28,182 nt of DNA from CBDUQI01 sp965369325 (GTDB lineage: Bacteria; Pseudomonadota; Gammaproteobacteria; Steroidobacterales; JBCBZW01): positions 1 through 28,182 of the forward strand of contig CBDUQI010000059.1 in NCBI GenBank assembly GCA_965369325.1, given 5' to 3'. How positions within the stretch are numbered: position 1 is the first letter of the stretch; each line of letters starts with the position of its first letter. The notes under the pieces are model-generated. The model made no database searches and was not told the origin of the DNA. It saw nothing but the letters and a program-made list of their open reading frames with translations. Made by a program: the position numbers and the translations under genes. Positions 7,547-15,150 of this stretch are shown here, piece after piece.

Positions 7547-9960
7547 TAGTTGTCGCCGTCGTCTTTCCATTGCTCCTCATCCATCCGCAGCATCGGATTG
7601 GGTTCTTCGGCTTGTTTGAACAACTGGAAGCGTGTGGTGGTTGGCTGGCGCGGGAAGGTATTGTTGCTGGTATCCGCGTCGGCGGTGGCCAAATGTGGAT
7701 CGAGTTCAAATTTTTCAATCAGCTGATCGGAGACGAACAAATGCGCTGCCCGGGCGGAGTCCCAACGCCAGATCTGTGCCGGGATGACGTACTGGGCGGT
7801 GGTGCCGTCCTGGTAGGTTAGGCGCAGGGGCAGCGGCGTGACCAGGCCGCCGATGTTGGCGAATTGCACCAGTTGGAACACTTTGTCGGTCTGCAGGGCC
7901 TTTTTCTCGCGCTCATCCAGCGAGTCGAGCAACTTGCGGTATTGCGCGTAATCATATGGCGTCACGTCGAATTCATCATAACTGTCGTAAAAATCCGCCA
8001 GCGTCGGGTGTTGCTGCAGGCGTGTGTCGGCACCGCGGTTGCGCTGCTGCGAGACAGTTTCAGGTTCAATCTCATCGTCGGCGCGCATGGCGGGTTTGTC
8101 GCGGTCCGGCTCGCCACTGTCCAGTTGGTAGAGCGTGACTTTTTCGATGGCGACATCCACGTGGTCCGTGCCGTAGAACCAACCGCGCCAGAACCAGTCA
8201 AGGTCGAGCCCGGAGGCATCTTCCATGGTACGGAAGAAGTCAGCCGGCGTCGGGCGGGCGAACTTCCAGCGCCGCGCGTATTCTTTGAAGGCGAAATCAA
8301 ACAACTCACGTCCCAGGATAGATTCACGCAGGATGTTTAGCGCGGTGGCAGGCTTGCCATAGGCATTGTTACCAAACTGCAGCAACGACTCAGAGTTGGT
8401 CATGATCGGAACCTGATTATCGCTGAGCATATACTCGACGATCTCTTTTGGCTCGCCGCGGCGTGAGGGATAGTTTTCCGACCAGGCCTGCTCGGCCAAG
8501 AACTGCAGGAACGTGTTGAGCCCCTCGTCCATCCAGGTCCACTGGCGTTCGTCGGAGTTTACGATCATCGGAAAATAGTTGTGGCCCACCTCGTGAATGA
8601 TCACGGAGATCAAGCCCAGCTTGGAGCGCTCCCAAGTGTGGTCCTTGGAGTCCTGGCGAATATCCCAGTAAGTGCCGTCCGGATACGGTCGCGGCTTGTT
8701 GAAGGTGATCATGGGGTACTCCATGCCGCCCACGGGACCGTTCACCGAAATGCTCACCGGGTAGGGATAGTCGAACGTGTACTGCGAGTACACCTCCATT
8801 GTGTGGACGATGGCTTGGGTGGAGTACTGGCTCCACAACGGCTCCGCTTCGTTGGGGTAAAAGGACATCGCGGTGACCGGCGAGCCGTTGATGTCGGCTA
8901 CCCAGGCATCCCAGATGAATTTGCGCGAGCTGGCGAAAGCGAAATCGCGGACATTGTCGGCGCGAAACACCCAGGTGCGGGTGCCATCGGTATGTGTTGA
9001 TTGATTGTCGGCGGCTTCCTGCGGGGTCACGATGAAGACAGGTGCATCGGCCCCGTCGGCTTCGCGCATGCGCTGGCGCTGCGCCCGGCTTAGCACCTCC
9101 TCCGGGTTCTGCAGTGCTCCGGTGGCCGCGACGATGTGATCCGCCGGCACCGTGATGTGCACTTCAAAGTCGCCCAGCTCCAGGGTGAACTCGCCGCGGC
9201 CCAGAAATTGCTTGTTCTGCCAACCGTCAAAGTCCGAGTACACCGCCATGCGCGGATACCACTGGGCGATTTCGTAAATGTAGTTGTCATCCTCGGCAAA
9301 GTACTCATAACCTCCGCGTGCGCGAACGGCGAGGGCATCAATAATATTGTGCGACCAGTCAATGTTGATTTCGTATTGCTCGCCCGGCGCCAGCGGGCGG
9401 GTCAGGTCCAGCCGCATCATGGTGTCGACTACCGCGTGTGCGATCGGGGCACCCCGTGCATCCTGCACGCGGCTCAGCGTGAAGCCACCGTCAAACTCGG
9501 TGCGCGTTAGTAGGGAATTCATCGCGCGGTAGCTGAACTCCTCCAGATCGGGCGCCTTGGCGGAGCGCATATCGGCGGAATCCGGTCGGAAACGATTCTG
9601 ATCCAGTTGTATCCACAGGTAGCGGATCGTGTGCGGCGAGTTGTTGTGATAGACGATGCGCTCGCTGCCCGTAATGCGCTGAGCGTCGTCGTCCAGGCTC
9701 ACATCAATGCGGTAATCGGCGCGTTGCTGCCAGTAGCCCGGCCCGCGTGCCCCGCTGGCGGTGCGTACCTCGCTTGGCGTTGGCAGCAATGGGCCCAGCT
9801 GCGCGAAGGCATCAGCGCGGCTCCCCGGGCCGCCTGGCGTATCCGCCGCTATCGCCGCGCCCGAGTGTGCAGGGCCTGCGAACAGGGCAATGAGCCATGC
9901 ACACGCGCAGACCCGCACGACAAGTGCAAGCGGGGTCGACAAAGCCTGGGACTGGGTCAT
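7546..9960 (-). CDS. M1 family zinc metallopeptidase, exported
   Basis: An 804-residue protein with an N-terminal signal sequence (ALVVRVCACAWLIALFAGPAHS). The gluzincin zinc site is intact: H456-E-V-G-H460 followed 19 residues later by E479 in WMDEGLNTF, the M1 HExxH-x18-E pattern. An upstream block VGGMEYPMITF corresponds to the GxMEN-like exopeptidase motif but reads GGMEY, as in the divergent exported M1 group. The N-terminal domain (about 60-330) is a beta-rich M1 domain. ATG 9960 has GGAG at a suitable distance. It would cleave peptides or proteins in the periplasm. It is the first gene of the operon that continues with the DUF6702, esterase and serine hydrolase genes. Confidence 0.9.
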   Translation of the reverse strand: MTQSQALSTPLALVVRVCACAWLIALFAGPAHSGAAIAADTPGGPGSRADAFAQLGPLLPTPSEVRTASGARGPGYWQQRADYRIDVSLDDDAQRITGSERIVYHNNSPHTIRYLWIQLDQNRFRPDSADMRSAKAPDLEEFSYRAMNSLLTRTEFDGGFTLSRVQDARGAPIAHAVVDTMMRLDLTRPLAPGEQYEINIDWSHNIIDALAVRARGGYEYFAEDDNYIYEIAQWYPRMAVYSDFDGWQNKQFLGRGEFTLELGDFEVHITVPADHIVAATGALQNPEEVLSRAQRQRMREADGADAPVFIVTPQEAADNQSTHTDGTRTWVFRADNVRDFAFASSRKFIWDAWVADINGSPVTAMSFYPNEAEPLWSQYSTQAIVHTMEVYSQYTFDYPYPVSISVNGPVGGMEYPMITFNKPRPYPDGTYWDIRQDSKDHTWERSKLGLISVIIHEVGHNYFPMIVNSDERQWTWMDEGLNTFLQFLAEQAWSENYPSRRGEPKEIVEYMLSDNQVPIMTNSESLLQFGNNAYGKPATALNILRESILGRELFDFAFKEYARRWKFARPTPADFFRTMEDASGLDLDWFWRGWFYGTDHVDVAIEKVTLYQLDSGEPDRDKPAMRADDEIEPETVSQQRNRGADTRLQQHPTLADFYDSYDEFDVTPYDYAQYRKLLDSLDEREKKALQTDKVFQLVQFANIGGLVTPLPLRLTYQDGTTAQYVIPAQIWRWDSARAAHLFVSDQLIEKFELDPHLATADADTSNNTFPRQPTTTRFQLFKQAEEPNPMLRMDEEQWKDDGDN

Positions 9961-10174
9961 GAATCGCTCTCCGTATCTACTTGGTACCGATGATGGTGGG
10001 CCGTGCGGGGAATGACAAGCGCCACGCGGCCAAATCCTTTACGCGACGTCAGCTTTTGGTCATCTATCCGTCAGCCCCCGGTCAAGGCGCGTATCGCGCC
10101 GACGGTAACAATGCGCATCATCAGCAACGCACAGGGTGTGCCGCGCGCATTTTGAAACTATCGGGAGCAAGACA

Positions 10175-10992
10175 ATGCCCAATTCCTACCCACTTCGCGC
10201 TGCGGTGATGGCCTATGGCCTGCTCGCCTATGCGGTATTCTTCGCCACTTTCCTCTACGCCATTGGTTTTATCGGCAATTTTGGCGTGCCGAAAACCATC
10301 GACGGCGTGCCGACCTTGTCACTGGGCGTCGCGCTGGCGGTCAACTTGGGACTGCTCACGGTGTTCGCACTGCAGCACTCGGTGATGGCGCGGCCCGTGT
10401 TCAAGCGCTGGCTAGCCCGCTTTATCCCGCGCGCCGCGGAGCGCAGTACTTACGTGTTGTTTTCAAGTCTCGCGTTGATCCTGATCTTCGCCGCCTGGCA
10501 GCCGCTGGGCGGTGTGGTGTGGTCGCTGGAGCACGTGGCTGCGCGTGGCGTGCTGTGGAGTGCCTACGCTTTCGGTTGGCTGCTGGTGCTGGCCTCGACC
10601 TGCCTGATCAACCACTTTGACCTGTTCGGACTGCGCCAGTCCTGGCTTTTCTATCGGGCTCGTGAGTACACACCGCTCAAGTTCGTGATGCCCTGGGCCT
10701 ACCGCGTCGTGCGCCACCCGTTGTATCTGGGTTGGTTGTTCGTATTTTGGGCCACACCCAGCATGACTGTGACGCATCTGTATTTGCACTGGTCACAAGC
10801 GCGTATATTTTTGTGGGTATCCGGCTGGAAGAACGTGATCTGATGGCCGAGCACGCCGACTACGCGGTCTACCGCCGCCGGGTGCCGATGATTCTGCCCC
10901 GTGGCGGGGCGGTGCCGGTGGCCGATTTTTCCGGCGATGAAGACCTAGTAGCACCGGTGCCGCGCAGCGCTGGCCCGGTGACAGTGCAGTGA
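10175..10992 (+). pseudogene. mddA: MddA-like methanethiol S-methyltransferase, interrupted by a frameshift
   Basis: ATG 10175 follows GGGAG at 7 bases. The first frame gives an ICMT/NnrU-like multi-pass membrane methyltransferase (motifs ALQHSVMARPVFKRW, LINHFDLFGLRQ, YRVVRHPLYLGWL, ATPSMTVTHL), then derails after about residue 202 and stops at 10843. The expected family C-terminus (ALVTSAYIFVGIRLEERDL, then YRRRVPMILPR) continues in another frame from about 10780 to TGA 10992. One base is missing near 10781 relative to an intact gene; joined, the product would be about 272 residues. MddA methylates methanethiol with S-adenosylmethionine to dimethyl sulfide. Either the gene is broken or the base is a sequencing/assembly error. 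I see no slippery site for programmed shifting. The assignment rests on motif recall. Confidence 0.75.
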
Positions 10993-11000
10993 ACAACCCA

Positions 11001-11165
11001 ATGAGTGTGATACCGATGGCAGTAGAGTCCGACAGATTGGGCGAAGGCAATGTCAGCGCGATGAGGCGTTGGCTGAAGAGCGCAGGCATTGGAGCCTTCG
11101 TCTTCTTCACCCTAAAGGGTGTTGCCTGGTTACTGGTGCCAGCGCTAATGTACTGGTTACGCTGA
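11001..11165 (+). CDS. Small single-pass membrane protein, 54 aa
   Basis: ATG 11001 to TGA 11163-11165 encodes a 54-residue peptide. It has a soluble N-terminus (SVIPMAVESDRLGEG), a basic stretch (MRRWLKSAG) and one hydrophobic segment (IGAFVFFTLKGVAWLLVP) ending ALMYWLR, with positive-inside topology. A further in-frame ATG at 11061 would give a 34-residue core that is mostly the membrane helix. The terminator follows 26 bases later, as expected for the last gene of a transcript. It starts 8 bases after the mddA stop; no Shine-Dalgarno is obvious, so translation may be coupled to mddA. Function unknown. Confidence 0.6.
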   Translation: MSVIPMAVESDRLGEGNVSAMRRWLKSAGIGAFVFFTLKGVAWLLVPALMYWLR

Positions 11166-11184
11166 ACGCCGATGCAGCGGCGAA

Positions 11185-11218
11185 AAAAAAGGGTAGCGAT
11201 CACTCGCTACCCTTTTTT
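11185..11218. terminator. Bidirectional rho-independent terminator
   Basis: GGGTAGCGA (11191-11199) and TCGCTACCC (11204-11212) form a perfect 9-bp stem with a TCAC loop, flanked by a run of A on the left and T on the right. It therefore ends transcripts from both sides: the mddA/small-protein transcript and the convergent arylsulfotransferase-family gene. Confidence 0.93.
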
Positions 11219-11265
11219 ATGGTCTCACATCGGGCCGCACGCGGCGCCCAGATGTGCTTTAACGC

Positions 11266-13047
11266 TTACTGCTGCTCGTACACCGGGGCGGTGTACAGAT
11301 CAAACATGCGCACGGTGCGGTAGGTGGCAGAGCTGAATCTCACGGAGTAGACCAGCGAGCCATCCGGCGCCAGTTCATCCGAACGACCGGTAGTCGCGGG
11401 CTGGATGATGCCGGAGTTGAAGTGGTAGTTGCCATTCTCCAGTAGCTGAGCTGAACCCAGTGCGCCTGAGTACTCAGGCAGCGGGAAGTTCTTGATCAGC
11501 GTCGCGGTCATGTTGGTCTCATCCAACTGGTAGTGCTTGCCGAAGCTGGTGCACGTGCCGGCGACGCACGCGTTAGCCGCATTGCCATTGTCGTACAGCA
11601 GCACCTGGTCAGCGCCCAGGAAGTTGTTGTCATGCTGATGGCTCTGGAACAGGTCGGTGTTCGGATCCGGCTGCAGGGTGAAGTCACCCAGTTTGCCGAG
11701 GTTCCAGATGACCGTCCCGGTACCCAGACCGTTGGCGTAGTCAATGGCAACACTGGCATCCTGATGGCGAATGGAGAGCATGATGGCACCGTCAGAATCA
11801 CGGTAGCCAATGGCGTTGCTGTGCAGCCAGTCGTTAGCGATTTCATCCAGGAACAACTGCGGGCAACCTGGACCATTCGGCACACAGGTCTCGCCCAGGA
11901 TGGCGACCTGATTGATGTCCAGGTGATCGAATGCATCCCACTGCCAGATCACCTGCATGTTCTCATCCAGGCCCAGGATGATGTCGGACAGCACGTCGAC
12001 CGTCTCACCACCCTGTGGGCGGATGACTTCGGAGTGTGCCAGGACCAGGATCTGGCCGTTCTCCAGCACGCGGGCTTCATGGTGCATGGTGGTGAGTGGG
12101 GAAGTGCCGCCGTTGGCGGTGAACTGCTCAGCCAGGCGGCGGGCATTGGTTTCGCGCACGGTGTTACCGGCCAGGTCGATTTCGCGCACACGGAAGCGAT
12201 CTTCCGGAGTGGCTGCGCCGATAACCATCACGTTGCCGTTGCTCGTCGGGCGGGTGAAGGTCACGCCGGTTTCGCCTTCGTTCGGTGACTCGTAGTACCA
12301 GAGAGAGTTACCCTCCAGATCAATAGCGTAGACCGAGGGTACTGCGCTGGCCGCAGTACCAAACATGACGACCCCTTCGCTGCTGGTGTTCGCGTCGGCC
12401 GGGTCGATGATGGTGGCGGTAGGCACAAAGTCAGCCGCGGTGCCGCTGGTAAAATTACGTACCGGGCCACTGGCAATGACGGTGCCGATCGGGCTCAGAA
12501 TCTGGTGCCGAATCTCGTAGTCCGTCTCCTGCAGCATGCCAGCAACATAAAAGTTCATCGACGCCGCGCCGTCACAGGGCAGCGTGTTGGTCAGCTGGCC
12601 GCCGGTGGCGCCGACAGCGTTGTAGCTCACCCGCATGGACAGACCAGCGAAGCAGGCCGGCGTGTGGTACAGGGCCACCTGAGGATGGCGTGTCGGGCGT
12701 ACCAGTGGCTGTGCTGCGCCGCGGATGAAAAAGCGTCCGCCCACTACCTGCTGGCCAGTAGACTCGCGAATGGTCATTACAATCGCGTAAACGCCGTCTT
12801 CCATCGGCGTCCACTTCAGCGCATCCACGGCGGTGTAGTCGTAGATCACGCGCAAAGGCTGACCCGTCTTGGCGACCTGCAGGCGCAGGAATGAATCAGC
12901 CGGTTGCTCATCCACGGTGAAGGTAATGGTGGTGCCGGGCAGTTGTCCCGGCGTCAGGTCGGCGACCAGCGAAGGCGCTGCAAAAGCCGAAGCCGAAAAG
13001 AAGACGAGCGATGCTAGACACGCGCCCGTGTATTTACGAAGATCCAT
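11266..13047 (-). CDS. Secreted arylsulfotransferase (ASST)-family protein
   Basis: A 593-residue protein with a Sec signal (YTGACLASLVFFSASAFA). After a beta-sandwich-like N-terminal region (about 25-200), the beta-propeller ASST domain begins near residue 210. It contains the family features DWLHSNAIGY with H409, a SIRHQDASVAIDY block, and H470-Q-H472 in SHQHDNNFLG; repeated blade motifs (GNSLWYYESP, QVIWQWDAFDH, GTVIWNLG) are seen. ASST transfers sulfate between phenolic compounds in the periplasm without PAPS; which His is the sulfated residue cannot be fixed here. ATG 13047 has AGGAAG upstream. No DsbA/DsbB-type partner, as found with E. coli-type assT, is nearby. Some family members are non-sulfotransferase surface proteins. 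Confidence 0.82.
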   Translation of the reverse strand: MDLRKYTGACLASLVFFSASAFAAPSLVADLTPGQLPGTTITFTVDEQPADSFLRLQVAKTGQPLRVIYDYTAVDALKWTPMEDGVYAIVMTIRESTGQQVVGGRFFIRGAAQPLVRPTRHPQVALYHTPACFAGLSMRVSYNAVGATGGQLTNTLPCDGAASMNFYVAGMLQETDYEIRHQILSPIGTVIASGPVRNFTSGTAADFVPTATIIDPADANTSSEGVVMFGTAASAVPSVYAIDLEGNSLWYYESPNEGETGVTFTRPTSNGNVMVIGAATPEDRFRVREIDLAGNTVRETNARRLAEQFTANGGTSPLTTMHHEARVLENGQILVLAHSEVIRPQGGETVDVLSDIILGLDENMQVIWQWDAFDHLDINQVAILGETCVPNGPGCPQLFLDEIANDWLHSNAIGYRDSDGAIMLSIRHQDASVAIDYANGLGTGTVIWNLGKLGDFTLQPDPNTDLFQSHQHDNNFLGADQVLLYDNGNAANACVAGTCTSFGKHYQLDETNMTATLIKNFPLPEYSGALGSAQLLENGNYHFNSGIIQPATTGRSDELAPDGSLVYSVRFSSATYRTVRMFDLYTAPVYEQQ

Positions 13048-13292
13048 GATGCTGGCTTCCTGTTTTTTTGCTGTGCGGCGCAGGCGTGGAAACGCCCGAA
13101 ACCATGCCGCATTTGTGAAAAACTATTATCCCCTAAGCCCTACCTTATCGCGTTTATCGCGCCCAAATCCACCCAAACGCTGCTGTAGCCCTGCGAAAAT
13201 TCCTGAATTCAGTGTGTGATTCGCGAATACGATTACTGGTTTAACTTAACCAGAGGTGGGCGGGCCCTCGACCGCAGGCACTATCCGAGTGC
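13048..13292. other. Intergenic region between the MerR-TPR and ASST-family genes
   Basis: Both flanking genes are on the minus strand, so this holds the leader and promoter of the ASST-family gene. A GATAAT-like -10 candidate can be read on the minus strand around 13130, but no convincing -35 element accompanies it. No small gene, terminator or repeat is supported. Confidence 0.4.
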
Positions 13293-14117
13293 CTAGCGAT
13301 ATCGCAGCTCCCGATATCTCGCCAGGTGGCGCAGGGCGGCGGCCGCCTCGCCTGTGGTTTCCAGCAGCCGGGCCAGGTTGTAGTGCGTGTCCGCGTGGTC
13401 CGGGGCCACCCGCAGCACGCTGCGATAAGCCTCGATGGCACCGGGCAGGTCATTATCGTCCTCCAGCGCGACGCCCAGATTAAACAGGGCGGTCGGGTGC
13501 TGGGGCTGTGCGGCAAGCGCTGCGCGGTAGTGGGCGGTGGCCGCGCGGGTATCGTGATGAGCATGCGCCAAGCGTCCCAGATTGATCCGGGCCTCTGCGT
13601 GTTCCGGGTCCAGCCGAGTGGCTTCGGTATAGGCCTCGGCCGCCTGATGGGCGGCGCCGACGCTTTCAAGGTCCAGCCCGGTCAGAAACCAGTCCTCGGC
13701 ATCCGTGAGCGTATCCGCCTGCGCGGCGGCATGCGCCTGCACAATAGGGGCAGCTGCCAGGGCCATCTCGGCCACGGTAAAATCAAGCAGCGTCTGGCCG
13801 CTTTCGGGTTGCCACGCTCGGCCTTGCTCATGCACGACCACCTGATCACCGGCAGCCGCGATTCGCAGCGAGGTGAGCGGGCGCCGCGCGGGCAGGCGTT
13901 CGCGCAGTGCGCGCAGGGCCCGGCGGATCTTGCGCGCGCTTAAGCGCTGGCGCTCCAGTTCTTTGGCGGCCCGCAATAGCACGATATCCTGGAAGGAAAA
14001 CGACCAGTTACCATCTTCGGGGCGTGGCGACAGCAGCCCATCACGCGCGAATGAGCGTACTTTGGCTGCAGTCAGGTCCAACAGCTCGGCAACTTCACGT
14101 GTGGAGTATCCAGGCAT
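13293..14117 (-). CDS. MerR-type HTH and tetratricopeptide repeat protein
   Basis: A 274-residue protein from ATG 14117. Residues 1-70 (GYSTREVAELLDLTAAKVRSFARDGLLSP, then FSFQDIVLLRAAKEL) are a MerR-like winged helix. The middle (80-150) is a linker of unknown fold. Residues 155-270 are three to four TPR units (EAYTEATRLDPEHAEARINLG, HYRAALAAQPQHPTALFNLG, AYRSVLRVAPDHADTHYNLA). It lies 50 bases downstream of ku on the same strand and is probably co-transcribed, which suggests a regulatory or scaffold role linked to end joining, by context only. No Cys cluster for metal sensing is seen, so it is not a metal-responsive MerR. Confidence 0.82.
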   Translation of the reverse strand: MPGYSTREVAELLDLTAAKVRSFARDGLLSPRPEDGNWSFSFQDIVLLRAAKELERQRLSARKIRRALRALRERLPARRPLTSLRIAAAGDQVVVHEQGRAWQPESGQTLLDFTVAEMALAAAPIVQAHAAAQADTLTDAEDWFLTGLDLESVGAAHQAAEAYTEATRLDPEHAEARINLGRLAHAHHDTRAATAHYRAALAAQPQHPTALFNLGVALEDDNDLPGAIEAYRSVLRVAPDHADTHYNLARLLETTGEAAAALRHLARYRELRYR

Positions 14118-14139
14118 CTGGTGCGCACTGTGCCTTATT

Positions 14140-14157
14140 CTGGCCCGTCAGGGCCAG
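14140..14157. repeat. Short perfect hairpin between ku and the MerR-TPR gene
   Basis: CTGGCCC (14140-14146) and GGGCCAG (14151-14157) form a 7-bp stem with a GTCA loop. On the transcript it is followed by AATAAGG rather than a U-run, so it is not a convincing terminator; it could modulate readthrough from ku or stabilise mRNA. Confidence 0.4.
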
Positions 14158-14167
14158 TGTGGCATGG

Positions 14168-15037
14168 CTATTTTTTCGCCGCGGATTTTTTTCGCGTGGT
14201 GGCCTTCTTGCGCGGCGTTTTGGCGCTCGCCCGCTTGGCGGGTTTACGCTTGGTGGTGTCCTCGCCACTGGCGGCGAGGCTGGCTTTGAGGGCATCCATA
14301 ATGTCGATGATCTTCGCCTGTGGCTGCTCGCTCGGCGTCAGACTGATGTCCTCGCCTTGTACCTTGCGCTCGATCATCTCCAGCACACGCTCACGTACCT
14401 CATCGCGATAGTCCGCCGGCTCAAACTGCTCGCTGGCCGCCTGCTCGATCAGCGCGATGGCAAGCTTAAGCTCGTCATCTTTTACCTGCGCCTCATCCAC
14501 CGGTATGTCCTCGAACGCGCGCAGTTCCTGCGGATAGCGCAGCTGTTCCAGCACCAGCCCTTCATCCTGCGGGCGCACGACCACCAGGTACTGTTTGCCG
14601 CGCGCGGCGTACTTGGCAATGGCGTGCCGACCTGTTTCGCGCAATGCTGCGGACAGCAGCCGATAGGCGCGGGCACCACCTTTGTCTGGACCCAGGTAGT
14701 ACACCTTTTCCATCAGCGCCCGATCAATTCTGCCGGCCGGAATAAACTCGGTAATATCAATGGTCTGAGTGGCCGCGGCTTCGATTGCTTTAAGTTCTTC
14801 GGGGCTAAACAGCACGTACTGACCCTTGGCGAATTCATAGCCCTTGACGATCTCATCTCGGGGCACCGGCTCGCCGCTGGTGGAGGAGATAAGTTGTTGT
14901 TTCACCCGCGCACCATCTTTGCTGTGGATCTGGTTAAATCGGATGGTGTGGGAACTTTCGGTCGAGGAAAACAACTTTACTGGGATGGATACCAGCCCGA
15001 AAGAAACTGTTGCCGAGGCAATTGCGCGCGCAGCCAT
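14168..15037 (-). CDS. ku: Ku protein, bacterial non-homologous end joining
   Basis: A 289-residue protein from ATG 15037; the frame is open 7 codons further upstream, but MAARAIASATVSFGLVSIPVKL is the family N-terminus. The Ku core beta-barrel spans about residues 5-240 (IRFNQIHSKDG, QTIDITEFIP, YYLGPDKGGARAYRLL, KQYLVVVRPQDEGLVLEQLRYP). It is followed by the minimal C-terminal region and a Lys/Arg/Ala-rich tail (about 255-289) typical of Ku that also binds DNA non-specifically. The homodimer threads onto broken DNA ends and recruits LigD. It is divergent from ligD with 113 bases between the start codons. Confidence 0.96.
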   Translation of the reverse strand: MAARAIASATVSFGLVSIPVKLFSSTESSHTIRFNQIHSKDGARVKQQLISSTSGEPVPRDEIVKGYEFAKGQYVLFSPEELKAIEAAATQTIDITEFIPAGRIDRALMEKVYYLGPDKGGARAYRLLSAALRETGRHAIAKYAARGKQYLVVVRPQDEGLVLEQLRYPQELRAFEDIPVDEAQVKDDELKLAIALIEQAASEQFEPADYRDEVRERVLEMIERKVQGEDISLTPSEQPQAKIIDIMDALKASLAASGEDTTKRKPAKRASAKTPRKKATTRKKSAAKK

Positions 15038-15066
15038 ATGAGGTATTCCCACAATCAAAACGGCCG

Positions 15067-15079
15067 ACTATCATATAGT
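15067..15079. promoter_or_regulatory. Palindrome in the ku-ligD divergent promoter region
   Basis: ACTAT (15067-15071) CAT ATAGT (15075-15079) is a 5-bp perfect inverted repeat placed about midway between the divergent ku and ligD starts. It could be an operator shared by both genes; the MerR-TPR product is an obvious candidate ligand but nothing in the sequence proves it. Confidence 0.3.
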
Positions 15080-15150
15080 GATCTTTAGTGAAAGCGCAAT
15101 AAACCAGTTACTTATGAGCATAACCTCACATTCTTCCCAAGCTTCCCGCG

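Noticed and set aside
10780..10843. Programmed -1 frameshifting as an explanation for the split mddA
   Set aside because: No slippery heptamer of the X-XXY-YYZ type and no clear downstream structure; a one-base deletion explains it more simply.
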